Assembly: GCA_009746045.1 (NCBI GenBank)
Contig: RPFO01000175.1
Span: 3,902,430-3,966,429, forward strand
Reading direction: 5' to 3'
From: Mesostigma viride
Taxonomy: Eukaryota; Streptophyta; Mesostigmatophyceae; Mesostigmatales; Mesostigmataceae
Length of the DNA: 64,000 nt
How positions within the stretch are numbered: the stretch's first letter is position 1; every line of letters starts with the position of its first letter. The notes beneath the pieces were generated by a model. It saw only the letters and a program-made list of their open reading frames with translations. It was not told the DNA's origin and did no database searches. The translations under genes and the position numbers were made by a program. Below, piece by piece: positions 53,001-63,025 of this stretch.

Positions 53001-56000
53001 CAGGGTGAAACAAACCACCGAAACAACCAAAACAACGTTGAATGTCCCACGCGTTCAAGCGAAACAAGCGAAACAAGCGAATAGGGCTGGCACATCCGCC
53101 GCATACCGAACACGGACATGTTCGGGCGAATACCGAACATGTGCGGTGTTCGGGTCGGCAAAAATGTTCGGCCGAACATGTGCTGTTCGGGTTCGGGTCA
53201 CCTGGAAACTTACAGAATATGTTCGTGTCCGTATTCGGGTCACCCTGGGAACCGGGCGAACATGTTCGCCTCTGACCCGGTACCAAACATTTTCTGGCAG
53301 AATCCTTGTAGTACCATCCAGTGATCCGACTAGGCAACGCTTCTCTGATGAATAAGCGGCCTAGAATCGTCCGCCGACACGCTGGCAAGAGCAAAGCTGT
53401 TGTACGGTTGTAGAATTGTCTAAGCACGACCGGACTAGTTTAGGTAATGATAACGTAATCATTATTAATTTATTGCGTATTATGAAAAGTGACAACAAAC
53501 TATGTATAGTTTCTCACTTATTTTAATTTATTTAATGAACTGTTCGTGTTCGGTAAAATGTTCGGGTAATGTTCGGGTTCGGGTTCGGGTCACTTAATCC
53601 TAAACAGTACATGTTCGTGTTCGTGTTCGGGTCACCTGGGAATGTACCGAACATGTTCGTGTTCGCGTTCGGGTACTCTCCCCAGGTGTTCGTGTTCGTG
53701 TCCGGGTCGAGAAAATACCCGGATGTGCCAGCCCTACAAGCGAAACAAAGCGAAACAAGCAAAACAAAGCGAAACAAGCGAAACAAGCGAAACAAGCGAA
53801 ACAAGCGAAACAAGCGAAACAAGCGAAACAAGCGAAACAAGCGAAACAAGCGAAACAAGCGAAACAAAGCGAAACAAGCGAAACAAGCGAAACAAGCGAA
53901 ACAAGCGAAACAAGCGAAACAAGCGAAACAAGCGAAACAAGCGAAACAAGCGAAACAAGCGAAACAAGCGAAACAAGCGAAACAAGCGAAACAAGCGAAA
54001 CAAAGCGAAACAAGCGAAACAAAGCGAAAAAAGCGAAACAAGCGAAACAAGCGAAACAAGCGAAACAAGCGAAACAAGCGAAACAAGCGAAACAAGCGAA
54101 ACAAGCGAAACAAGCGAAACAAGCGAAACAAGCGAAACAAGCGAAACAAGCGAAACAAGCGAAACAAGCGAAACAAGCGAAACAAGCGAAACAAGCGAAA
54201 CAAGCGAAACAAGCGAAACAAGCGAAACAAGCGAAACAAGCGAAACAAGCGAAACAAGCGAAACAAGCGAAACAAGCGAAACAAGCGAAACAAGCGAAAC
54301 AAGCGAAACAAAGCGAAACAAGCGAAACAAGCGAAACAAGCGAAACAAGCGAAACAAGCGAAACAAGCGAAACAAGCGAAACAAGCGAAACAAGCGAAAC
54401 AAGCGAAACAAGCGAAACAAGCGAAACAAGCGAAACAAGCGAAACAAGCGAAACAAGCGAAACAAGCGAAACAAGCGAAACAAGCGAAACAAAGCGAAAC
54501 AAGCGAAACAAGCGAAACAAGCGAAACAAGCGAAACAAGCGAAACAAGCGAAACAAGCGAAACAAGCGAAACATGCGAAACATGCGAAACAAGCGAAACA
54601 AGCGAAACAAGCGAAACAAGCGAAACAAGCGAAACAAGCGAAACAAGCGAAACAAGCGAAACAAGCGAAACAAGCGAAACAAGCGAAACAAGCGAAACAA
54701 GCGAAACAAGCGAAACAAGCGAAACAAGCGAAACAAGCGAAACAAGCGAAACAAGCGAAACAAGCGAAACAAGCGAAACAAGCCGGAAACAAATGAAATG
54801 AAGAGGAGAAAAGTCATTGCAATAATTTTTATTATCATTTATTATTATTATAATATTAGTCTGTCATCAACGAACGAAACATAGAAAGCAAATAAAGTGA
54901 ACAAAACGCCGAGAATTGTTGAGCTTTGCTTATTTTATGTATGACGCGTGGACAGGCTCAAAGGGGACCGACCTGCCGTAGGTAGTGTAAGACTAGCGCT
55001 TGTCACGAGGGTACTGCACCGGCTGGCCCTTTTTGTGCCGAGGCTGAGTGTGGTTCCGGAGTGCAGGCCTAGGTAGCTTCTAACGTACGTCACTAGACCT
55101 TGTACCTGCGCCAGCCGCCAGGCGTGGCGCAACTGTGATGGGCAGTCAGTACACCTTGTACCTGCGTCAGCCGGCAGGCCTGCATGGCGCAATGTGAATG
55201 ATAGTCAGTACTTAGAGTGGTGTAGTAGGGGACGTAGGGAGGCCTCTTTTCAGCTTCGCAACTTTATCCCAGCATTTGCTGGCAAGGTCGGCTGGCCGGT
55301 ATGGCGGCTGCGCCGAATGGAAGACGATGCTATCGGCCTCTCCGGGCGTGGAGAGGCCTAGAAAAAGTTTCTTTATGTTCGCCACCAACCGTTACAGGCC
55401 ACGGTAATGGTTGGTGGTGTGGGGGTTCTACGATTTGAGTAAAAGGGTGTGATTTCCGGCGCTGGGCCCACTAACGATTCCCCTCTACCCCTGGGTGCGG
55501 CAAGCACCTTCCTGACACGGGGGGAGCTTCGATTTCAGTCGGACAACGTCAGGGAAGGAGCCATACAAGCCAGGGCCAGCGGCTATGGTGGAAAGAATCA
55601 CAGGAGAAGGCGAATCTGCCTTAAACGTGGAGATGGCTAGCGCGGGGTGCCAGGGTAGCCCATCACTACCAGGAGCCTGACAGCGAACCCGATCTTTCGG
55701 CCTGTGGCCAGACGAGAGTTTCGGGGAGGATGCGGGGCTGGAGCAAATCTTGGTGGGAGGAGCGCGCTCTTCATCATTGCCAAGTTTTTCAGCAAAGAAT
55801 GTTCGCCTGGCGAGGCTGAAATTCTGGCGGTTTTATCGCCTTTGTTTTTATCCTGCATGATGCATTATAGGAAAGGCAATAAAGAGTTCGGTTGAGCCAG
55901 GGGGGCATATCTATGCCATAAAAATTTCCTACAACAACACAAGCCCTGGTCGGGGCTTTGGCTAAGCAGTTTCCAAGCCAATGCCTTGATAGGGTAGAGG

Positions 56001-59000
56001 GCCTATCGCCACAATGGCTTCAATGCCGGGAAATCCCAGCCTCAGGGGTGGGGCTGGTGATGGGTCCTGGGCTTGTGAGAGACGGTCCGGGGGCGTAAGG
56101 CCTAATGAGCAGCCGCTGAAAACCGCCCCCCGAACGGGGGGAACGACATGGGGGCCGCCCTGCGTCCGCCGGGAAACCATAGCGGCCACACGGGGGCGGC
56201 AGTACAGCCGCGGCAGCATGCCGGAGGGGGACCATGGGCGGAAAGAAACTCGGCACCAAGGTTGGGGACAGCCTTGGTGGCCAGGTAGGAGGTGTGGGGG
56301 CAACACCTTGTGTTCGAATATGCTGGGCCCCCAGCATGGTGCTACAATAACCAACTTGATAATGATGTGCACTGAGTTTGAAGGTGTGGTATACTTAGGC
56401 TGTCCGTATAAAGCCTAGCACACAAAAATGTAAAATAAATGTTTCTCTTGGTGGGAAGGAGCTCCAATAGACCAAAAACAAGAATTGTATTTGTTGAGCT
56501 TTGCTCATTTATATATGACGCGTGGACAGGCTCAAAGGGGACCGACCTGCCGTAGGTAGCGTAAGACTAGCGCTTGTCACGAGGGTACTGCACCGGCCGG
56601 CCCTTTTGTGCCGAGGCTGAGTGTGGTTCCGGAGTGCAGGCCTAGGTAGCTTCTAACGTACGTCACTAGACCTTGTACCTGGGCCAGCTGCCAGGCGTGG
56701 CGCAACTGTGATGGGCAGTCAGTCACCTTGTACCTGCGCCAGCCGGCAGGCCTGCGTGGCGCAATGTGAATGATAGTCAGTACTTAGAGTGGTGTAGGGG
56801 ACGTAGGGAGGCCTGTTTTCAGCTCCCACCCACCCACCCACCCACCCACCCACCCACCCACCCACCCACCCACCCACCCACCCACCCACCCACCCACCCA
56901 CCCACCCACCCACCCACCCACCCACCCACCCACCCACCCACCCACCCACCCACCCACCCACCCACCCACCCACCCACCCACCCACCCACCCACCCACCCA
57001 CCCACCCACCCACCCACCCACGCTGCTAAGAGGGGCAACACCTTGTGGTCGAGTATGCTGGGCCCCCAGCATGGTGCTACAATAACCAACTTGATAATGA
57101 TGTGCACTGAGTTTGAAGGTGTGGTATAGGCTGTCCGTATAAAGCCTAGCTCACAAAAATGTAAAATAAATATTTCTCTTGGTGGGAAGGAACTCCACTG
57201 GACCAAAAACAAGAAATGTATATAAAGCTGTTGCTAATCATATTGCTATGCCTGTCATTATCATTATCATTATCATCGTCATGGGTACTTGGCCAGAAGC
57301 TTGCGCAGCACCTGGCAGCGAGCCATGTTGTTATACACCCATCCTCACGTTCCTTCATCCTTCATCATACTACTACGCTTGCAACTATTTTAACTTCTTT
57401 TAGATTATAATTCCCTTTTCATTTCCGTTCTCTACTAGCTAATGCATAGGTGCATAGTGCGATTGAAATGCGACGGCGCGGCACTCTTCAGCACGTGCTA
57501 CTTGGATCAGTTCAAGCACTAGCATACAACCAGCAAGTGAGCCAGGAAAGGCCTGAGTGCACGAACAGAGTTTTGCGGCAAAAATGATATTAGGATTTGA
57601 CAATAAAGAAACGTGATAAGTGAATCCTTGGCAGGGGACGCCTGCTCCATGCGGCACGCACCCTGTGGTGGATGGCCAGCGATCGCTTCATGACCTCCGG
57701 GTTCCACTCCCACAGGGATGTCGAGCCCTCGATGTCTGTGTCGAGCATGCAAAGGCAGATATAGATGTACATAGACGAGATTAGTAAGGAGGACGAAGTA
57801 CATAGAGGGAAGATAATAGCAAGGAGGGCGACCCTCGTTTTGTTTCAGCAGGCAGAGGCAGACACAGGGGGATAGTTGGGATCGTTCAGAAAAGGAAAAG
57901 AGAGCGATTAAGGGTGTCAACCCCTCAATTCCGAGCTGCAGGGCATCGTATGCACGGCATTGGTACACAGCTTCGGGACAAGCGACAAACAACCAAACAG
58001 ATAACTAATAAGCATTCCCACACAACGCATTCCCAAATGCTTCCCATCCCACCCCCCACCCCCGCCCCATGGCCCCAATATGTTCTCCCCTCTGACATAA
58101 AATATCTCTATCATATCTCTATCATAAATATATCCTCTCAAGGGGTACTTTCTCTCTACCCATCCCGCTCGCTCCTAGGTGAGGAAGCAAGGTATCCCGT
58201 ATCCCCCCCATCGATTGAATGCGGTCAACAAGTTACCCACACCAGGTCGATCGTGCACAGCGGGTGGCAAATCCAAAATCATATGACTGCCTCCATGCGC
58301 CACAGCCAGTGAGCTCCAATCAAACTCCTCCTTCCAAGTTGACTGTTGCCAGTCTGGACAGTCAGGTCCCGCGGCCTATTCCCAGCAGGTCATCCTACCT
58401 TAATCTCCCCTGACATGTGGTAATCTCAAACGGAACCCTCATGTCAGCTGTACGAGATGCATGCTTGGATGCCAAGTAGCCAGTATAACAACGGACTGAT
58501 CAACCTCTCCAAACTAGAAAATTAAGGGGAGGTGGCACCCCAAAACCCTTAAATTTGACTTATGCTAAGACCACTGAAGTTCATTTGCACATATGCCGAA
58601 ATATGATTGGGGGCACTGAATAACATGCTGGGTGATTTGTCCATGCACTTGTTGTGCGTACTACCCTCCAATATTGTGCTACATCCAGGAAGACGCTAAA
58701 TAATGTAGGGCTGGGGCATGCCCCAGCCAATACACGCATTTGTAGGCAAACCTGTGCGCAGCGTTTAGAGCTCCCTGAGTTTGTAGCTTGCTGAGCTACT
58801 TACATCATGGAAATGGCAACCTCCGTTAGAGTTGCGCGCCCCCAGCACACGTTTGACATGGTGCGAATGGTACCACGAATTTTCATGTGCCGAAAAAATT
58901 TGCCGGCGGCGCCACGTCCCATTACGAGGGGTGGTGCGTCGGTGATTCACTTTTCAAATTCATTAATTATCTATCACGTATACGTGCGTATACATATACG

Positions 59001-62000
59001 TATACCTAGTATCACGGAGACTGCGTTGGTGGGTGCCAATAAAGAAACCTTCAACCCCTATACACAACGAGAAGGGAGGGCGCCCAAGCTTCTCCACTGC
59101 CACAACTGGGCAGGCCACAGAGTGCTCTCTGCGCATCATGGTGCGGGCGCCACTGTGGGTGCAGTGCAACAATTAAGAAGCAGGCTGACGCAAAGCTGAT
59201 GCTATAAAGGTGAGGTACGTGCGGTCAAGGCACTTTTCAGATGTACCCCGGCAAACGATACATGGAGCTTATGTACAGCCACAGTATACAGCCAGCAGCA
59301 GCCTACACAAGTAATCCGCAACCACATTCCAAACAGCCCCAACTACGGTATCGTTACAAATCAGGCAGGCTTGTAGAGTGAGGCCCCCCTAGCGGTGATC
59401 CTGCACAAGATCACCTCATGTGTAGCCGCCCATGGATAGGACACCTGCACCCGTGCAAGCAGTAGACCTTAGCAGGGCTATAATTCTGATTTCTGGCTAT
59501 TAATTAACACGAGGCTAATCAATCATGCTATACTATTTATGTTGTGGTTGTGACTTCATGTATGCAGGATGAGTTGAGCTTTGATGGCATCGAGTGTACA
59601 TCGCCTGTAGCAACCAAGTACCTTATTCTCATTAATCTTGCTGGAGTACTATAAGCCTTGACATAACATTCTGGCTAGAAAATAGGGCATCGCTGATACA
59701 CAAACATGGGGCACACTGAGCATAGTAGATAACATGCGCGAGGCATCGAGTCTGTGCTACATGTCAGATAAAACTCTTTGTCATTAATCTTGCCAGCAAA
59801 CAGGGCATGACATTGCAAAATGGAGGGTCATACCCGTTACAACCTCCGCGATGACCCCCCCCCCGCTGGGTGGCCCCCGCCTGCGCAGCAAATCATGTAG
59901 CACGCCCTCGTCGTGCGGCCGATGCCACACCCGCCACGCAAACACGCCCGCGCAGCTCGCCACAAGCACGACCAGCATGGCTGGCAGGAGCGCCACCAGC
60001 AGCATGTGAGGGCCGTCGTCCGTGCTGACTACTGCCACTTGCCCCGCCTGCTCCTCGCAATACTCCCCACGCCACCCGAACTCGCATCCACATGTGCCTG
60101 CTGACGGGTCCACGAATGTGGTCAAAGGAGCGAGTGACTTGTTGACACCTGGCGCCTTGGGGAAGCGACAGGTGCCATGCCCGGAGCAAGGCTCCGCATA
60201 CCTGGGTGCGGCGTCCCCCCCCCGGACGCACCCTTTGCGGGCGTCGCACACGGGGTAGAACTGACCCAGCTCTCGGTTCTCGATCGCCCGATTGTAGCCA
60301 TCCATCTCGCATTCGACGCGACGGGCGAAATGGGCGGGCAGCTGGCCAGCCTTGAGCAACCGCTCCGTGTTTACTTCCCCCGTCACCCGCTCCCCTGTCT
60401 GCTGTTCCAGTGCCGCGATGTTGGCCGCCAGGTAGGTGCACAGGTACGGCTGCCAGAATGGGGGCATTCCATTTGTAAACATTTTATTCGATCAAATGGG
60501 TGCGCGGGTCCGAATGCTCATGGGCACAATATGTACAGTGTGCATCGTGGTTGAAAACTCGATGCATCGTGGACAGTCATTGGAAATCCAGGTTTTGAAG
60601 TTGCACTGCTCGCGGGAGCGTTCCGCCGCGCAAAAGGCGCAGCCCGCAGACTCGATCGCTCTGTCTGCAGAGTGACCATGAGAAGATTTATGAAAATTAA
60701 GGTATGAACTTGAATAATCATACTGCTAGGCAGATACCGTGAATTGCTAACCTGATCCCAGCACGATCGATGACGCTATCGCCATGCAGTCACGTGCTAT
60801 CTCTGGACTAATCATGAAGGTAGTTAATTTTGATCGATCAGAAGAAAAAGCAACGGCCCCATGCTACCTTCCATGTGCTACCTGCCTCTTAAGGGAACCG
60901 GCACAACAAATCAAAGGTTCCCCGGTGGCAGGATTATAGGCTAGCATAAATTGCGATTACACGCTCAATCGTGAACCCGTCCCTACAGTATTCCCCATCC
61001 CTGACGCTACAAAGTTCCCAAGCCTCACCTGCTCGTCCATGCAGCCCATGAAGTACTCCTCGCCCTCCACCCCCCCCCTGCGTGCCAGCGCCAGGAACAG
61101 CCCCGCCGTGCACTTGTGGGTGACCATCTGGATTGGGGGGCGCCAGTACTTGAATCCATCGGAGAGGCTTGCCACCAGCTCGACCGCCTTTCGAATGAGC
61201 ACGTCCTGGTATGCCTCCATCATCAGCAGGTCAACGGGAGGCTCATCGATGGCCAGCTGTTGGGCCAGAGGAGGCAGGAACGCATCCCCCAGGATAGGTA
61301 GCATGCCATTGATGATCTGTGAAGGGGGGGGTGTTGGTTGGGGAGGGTGGTCGATGTATAATAATCCGGCAGTGTGGACGGGCATTGTGTTAGTGGGCTC
61401 GGTGTGGGTGCTAGTTCTAAAAGGTGCGCTGAGGTAGTAGTAGGCATTGAGGGACGAATAGGATCAGGTTGGCGGTGGTGAGTCATGAGTAGGTGTGCGG
61501 GTGAGCGGGCAGCCAGGTGGATGGATGGGTGGGGTGGTGGGTTGCATCTTTGAGGCATGCGACGCAACAATAAGGTCAGAGATGAAACTTTTGACCCCAA
61601 TTTGGGATGAGCTGGGGTGCAACGTGGCAGGCGCGTGTGCCTTGACAAGTGTGTGGGGTTGGGGATCTGGGCCGTTCCAGCATGTTGGGGAGAGAAGAGA
61701 TAATGTCCCCTACTAGGGTGTATTCGGGCAGCTGCCATGAAGCATTTCCGGGTGCATGCAAGGATGCACACACAGTCACACACACCTTTGAGTAGGATCC
61801 CAGAACATCCCTGCATGGTGGCAATCTGCCCATTCCGGAAAACACAACATAAACATGATGCTGGTGCATTTTCAGCGAAGCTGATAACATTGGTTGACAA
61901 GCGTTAACCGTGTCGCGGTATAGCAGTAGCACTACGATCTGTTGATAATTTGACGCTGAAATCTACAAGACTGTGCTCAAATTTCAATGGAGTGCCCTAT

Positions 62001-63025
62001 GAAGGATTCGATAGAGCACCCTATGAAGGATTCGATAGAGCATCCTATGAAGGATTTGATAGAGGAGCACCCTATGAAGGATTTGATAGAGCACCCTATG
62101 AAGGATTCGATAGAGCACCCTATGAAGGATTCGATAGAGCACCCTATGAAGGATTCGATAGAGCACCCTATGTAGGATTCGATAGAGCACCCTATAAGGA
62201 TTCGATAGAGCACCCTAGAACAATGCGGTATCATTAAGACTGTGCTAACATTTTGATAGAGAACCTTATCCATTTTTCATAAAGAACAACGTGGTATCAA
62301 CCTGATTCATCACATTACAATATCTAACGAGCTAATCACCTACCCTTGAGTGCATGTGAAGACGTGACGTACGTGCAGAAGTGAGTCATCAAGTGTCATG
62401 GCCTCAACAACCCTGCCCGTATCTTACTGTCGATCAAGCAACCACGTACGCACAAAGATGAAAAAACAGAAACACGGGGGGGTGGCCGGGATAAGTCGGA
62501 CACACCCTGTCACCCACCTCCACGGTTTCCCCCGTCCCTGGGTTGGTGAACAGCTGCCAGGCGCCCGTGTGGTCGAACGGGTTCCCCTTCACAGGGATGT
62601 CCCACAAGTGCGGCGCGAATCGGTAGTCATCCCCCACCGCGCCCACCACCAACCCTTCCATCAGGTGCCACGACCAAGGGAGTATTGGGACCACGTTGTT
62701 GCCCAGGATATGCTTCCGCTCCAACTCCCCGATCGCAAACCGCCCGATCTCACGCCCGGCCTCCAATGGACTCACGCCCACGAATGAGCGCGCTCCATAT
62801 TGATCCAGAAAGCCCTGCGTGGTCAGGTTGGTAGATTTACCGTACGCCAGGTAGAGTGGCAGGCCGGACGCAGACACGGACCGCAGCGCCATCTGCAGGG
62901 GGACGGACAGGTCGGCCGCAAGTGCATCGAGGCTGATCACGCCTGCGTACTCACTGCGCCGATCCCCTTGGAGGAGGTTGGTGTATTCGCTCAGGACGGC
63001 GACTTGCATGTCTTGGAACAGGTGC
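46267..63025 (-). CDS. Receptor-type class III adenylyl/guanylyl cyclase, 5' partial
   Basis: Exons on the minus strand, supported by splice sites and phase: 63025-62518, 61316-61029, one uncertain exon near 60660-60530, 60449-59834, 57735-57662, 52989-51829, 49818-49331, 48352-48127, 47004-46267. About 1,400 residues are visible; the start lies beyond the window. Order: extracellular ligand-binding-like region, EGF-like module, one transmembrane helix, cyclase homology domain 1 (with a long insertion), cyclase homology domain 2, disordered tail. The protein should sit in the plasma or ciliary membrane and make a cyclic nucleotide in response to an outside signal. Large families of such cyclases are known in chlorophyte algae. 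Introns of up to about 4.7 kb are packed with repeats. The nucleotide specificity cannot be fixed from sequence. Confidence 0.82.
47005..47400. repeat. GGGGT satellite in cyclase intron
   Basis: About 80 units of the pentamer GGGGT, with some GGGT and GGGGTT variants, directly abut the acceptor of the last cyclase exon. The plus strand could form G-quadruplexes. The transcribed strand is CCCCA, so it acts as an extreme pyrimidine/C-rich tract in front of the splice acceptor. Confidence 0.93.
47995..48133 (-). repeat. 71-bp tandem duplication spanning a 5' splice site
   Basis: Two units (47995-48065 and 48066-48133) each contain TCTCAAG/GTACTCC on the minus strand, that is the end of the cyclase exon plus the donor. 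The downstream copy offers a second donor 67 bases into the intron. Confidence 0.8.
48127..49818 (-). other. Cyclase homology domain 2 exons
   Basis: Exon 49818-49331 encodes LAERLPPIHLMQVLPAEL and VICFIYVGCARVLSRVPGYN ... YECEEKDGSFVLAFASA. The first metal Asp is replaced (FIYVGC where TDIEGS is expected). Exon 48352-48127 encodes GFRLQIGMCMGVPSDC and AAYFGAVVNRAARIAATA, which keeps the Asn and Arg of the N-x3-R motif. The junction is phase 2 (TTCAG/GTACAT to TGCAG/GGGCTT). The residue aligned with the purine-selecting Lys of adenylyl cyclases appears to be Glu, as in guanylyl cyclases; the alignment is by eye. Confidence 0.75.
48562..48662. repeat. GAGGAAGCTGATGA minisatellite
   Basis: About seven irregular units of GAGGAAGCTGATGA/GAGGAAGCTGAAT in the intron between the two halves of cyclase domain 2. 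Noncoding. Confidence 0.8.
50137..50173. repeat. Diverged copy of a TCGGCACACATCC hairpin
   Basis: ATCGGCACACATCCTT followed by AAGGTTGTGTGCC, an imperfect version of the perfect hairpin at 51345-51380. It lies in a cyclase intron. Confidence 0.5.
50345..51035 (+). pseudogene. Two tandem LINE 3'-end fragments
   Basis: Two diverged direct repeats (about 50345-50715 and 50716-51035) each encode the end of a LINE-type ORF2 (LDLEGQRAPWSARTW ... TRAMADIMLRRTRADFAVQQ, then a stop). Each ends in TAAGTAATTATA ... TTAATATATATCGAC, which is also the start of the next unit. Tandem 3' ends like this suggest repeated truncated insertion into the earlier copy's own tail. They lie on the plus strand in a cyclase intron. 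Confidence 0.55.
51207..51313 (+). repeat. SINE-like dispersed repeat, copy 2
   Basis: It shares GTGGCCTGCC, GTGAGAGAAGCTAG, CTCGTCGTGTATAGGG, TTGAAGGTTC and ACCCACGTGACGC with the copies at 14784 and 59028. The B-box region is damaged here. It is in a cyclase intron, opposite to the gene. Confidence 0.5.
51345..51380. repeat. Perfect 16-bp-stem hairpin
   Basis: ATCGGCACACATCCTT, a GCGG loop and the exact complement. It directly follows SINE-like copy 2. Origin unknown; a second, diverged copy lies at 50137. Confidence 0.75.
53082..53736. mobile_element. Non-autonomous hAT-type element (655 bp)
   Basis: The 17-bp terminal inverted repeats are TAGGGCTGGCACATCCG and its complement. Both ends are flanked by the 8-bp sequence CAAGCGAA (53074-53081 and 53737-53744), the duplication size of hAT transposons. 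Subterminal GTTCGGG and CATGTTCGG motifs are repeated many times in both orientations, as is common at hAT ends. There is no transposase. The flanking 8-mer is also a unit of the adjacent minisatellite, which weakens the duplication argument slightly. Confidence 0.72.
53737..54785. repeat. 9-bp minisatellite, unit GCGAAACAA, ~115 copies
   Basis: Nearly perfect units with occasional one-base insertions (CAAAGCG) and two ATG-containing variants near 54571-54585. It lies in the intron that splits cyclase domain 1. Because the unit is nine bases, all six frames stay open, giving long meaningless KRN/SET/AKQ and FRL/SLV/ACF proteins. A few units also occur left of the hAT element (53053-53081). 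Confidence 0.95.
54919..56489. mobile_element. Unidentified repeat element, full-length unit
   Basis: It starts TTGAGCTTTGCT and ends ACCAAAAACAAGAATTGTA. The left part includes two tandem CCTTGTACCTGCG-CAGCC segments; the middle 1 kb is GC-rich and noncoding; the right part has GGGCCCCCAGCATGGTGC. A second, shortened unit follows directly. I recognise no transposase or RT, and no clear target-site duplication. Confidence 0.55.
56494..57220. mobile_element. Unidentified repeat element, internally deleted unit with CCCA array
   Basis: The left 330 bp and right 200 bp match the preceding unit. The middle (about 55248-56294 of unit 1) is missing and replaced by about 50 copies of CCCA (56824-57020). 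The deletion junctions fall next to TTTTCAGCT and GGGGCAACACC. Confidence 0.65.
59028..59125 (-). repeat. SINE-like dispersed repeat, copy 3
   Basis: Minus-strand copy (GTGGCCTGCC ... GGAGAAGCTTGGGCG ... CTCGTTGTGTATAGGGGTTGAAGG, read in pieces). It lies in cyclase intron 59833-57736, in the same orientation as the gene. Confidence 0.5.
59834..60449 (-). other. Cyclase EGF-like and transmembrane exon
   Basis: This exon starts PYLCTYLAANIAAL. Its Cys-rich part CSGHGTCRF ... GTCGCEFGWRGEYC has the EGF-like C-x-C-G-W/F-x-G-x2-C signature. It is followed by a single hydrophobic helix (LLVALLPAMLVVLVASCAGV) and a basic juxtamembrane segment (WRVWHRPHDE, LLRRRGPP). The exon ends ACG-G, and the next begins AC-ATC, together giving the VTDIEGST start of the catalytic domain. 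Confidence 0.8.
61029..63025 (-). other. Cyclase ectodomain exons
   Basis: Exon 63025-62518 encodes about 169 aa (AVLSEYTNLLQGD ... ISLDALAADLSVPLQMAL ... VPILPWSWHLMEGLVVG). Exon 61316-61029 encodes 96 aa (IINGMLPILGDAFLPPLAQ ... VTHKCTAGLFLALARRG). Both look like secreted alpha/beta ligand-binding sequence, possibly periplasmic-binding-like, but I cannot assign a fold. The junction between them is phase 0 (GAG/GTGGGT to CACAG/ATCATC). Confidence 0.65.
61990..62220. repeat. 24-bp minisatellite in cyclase intron
   Basis: About nine units of a 24-bp repeat (GAGCACCCTATGAAGG plus ATTCGATA), with small indels. The open frame APYEGFDR is a by-product of the unit length. Noncoding intron DNA. Confidence 0.85.

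Larger units (their letters stand above)
51829..57735 (-). other. Cyclase homology domain 1 exons
   Basis: The 74-nt exon 57735-57662 encodes DIEGSTSLWEWNPEVMKRSLAIHHR, carrying the first metal-binding Asp. Exon 52989-51829 continues VLRSLLPKYHGYES-TEGDSFTLVF with the second Asp. A roughly 250-residue Gly/Ser/Pro-rich insertion (about 52850-52110) follows WAMEVQRQLLFP, before the domain resumes at WPPELLLFEACREV and RVRMGIHMGVPDG. At the position of the catalytic Asn/Arg motif (N-x3-R) it reads VVEITKAIV, so both residues are replaced. Confidence 0.8.

Noticed and set aside
53600-54838. Six overlapping ORFs of 250-412 aa (KRN, SET, AKQ, FRL, SLV, ACF repeats)
   Set aside because: All arise from a 9-bp minisatellite that keeps every frame open; no start context and they lie inside a cyclase intron.
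56719-57212. Gly-Gly-Trp-Val and Thr-His-Pro repeat ORFs
   Set aside because: Translation of the CCCA microsatellite within a repeat element.
61950-62237. YEGFDRAP repeat protein
   Set aside because: A 24-bp intronic minisatellite; no splice or start support.
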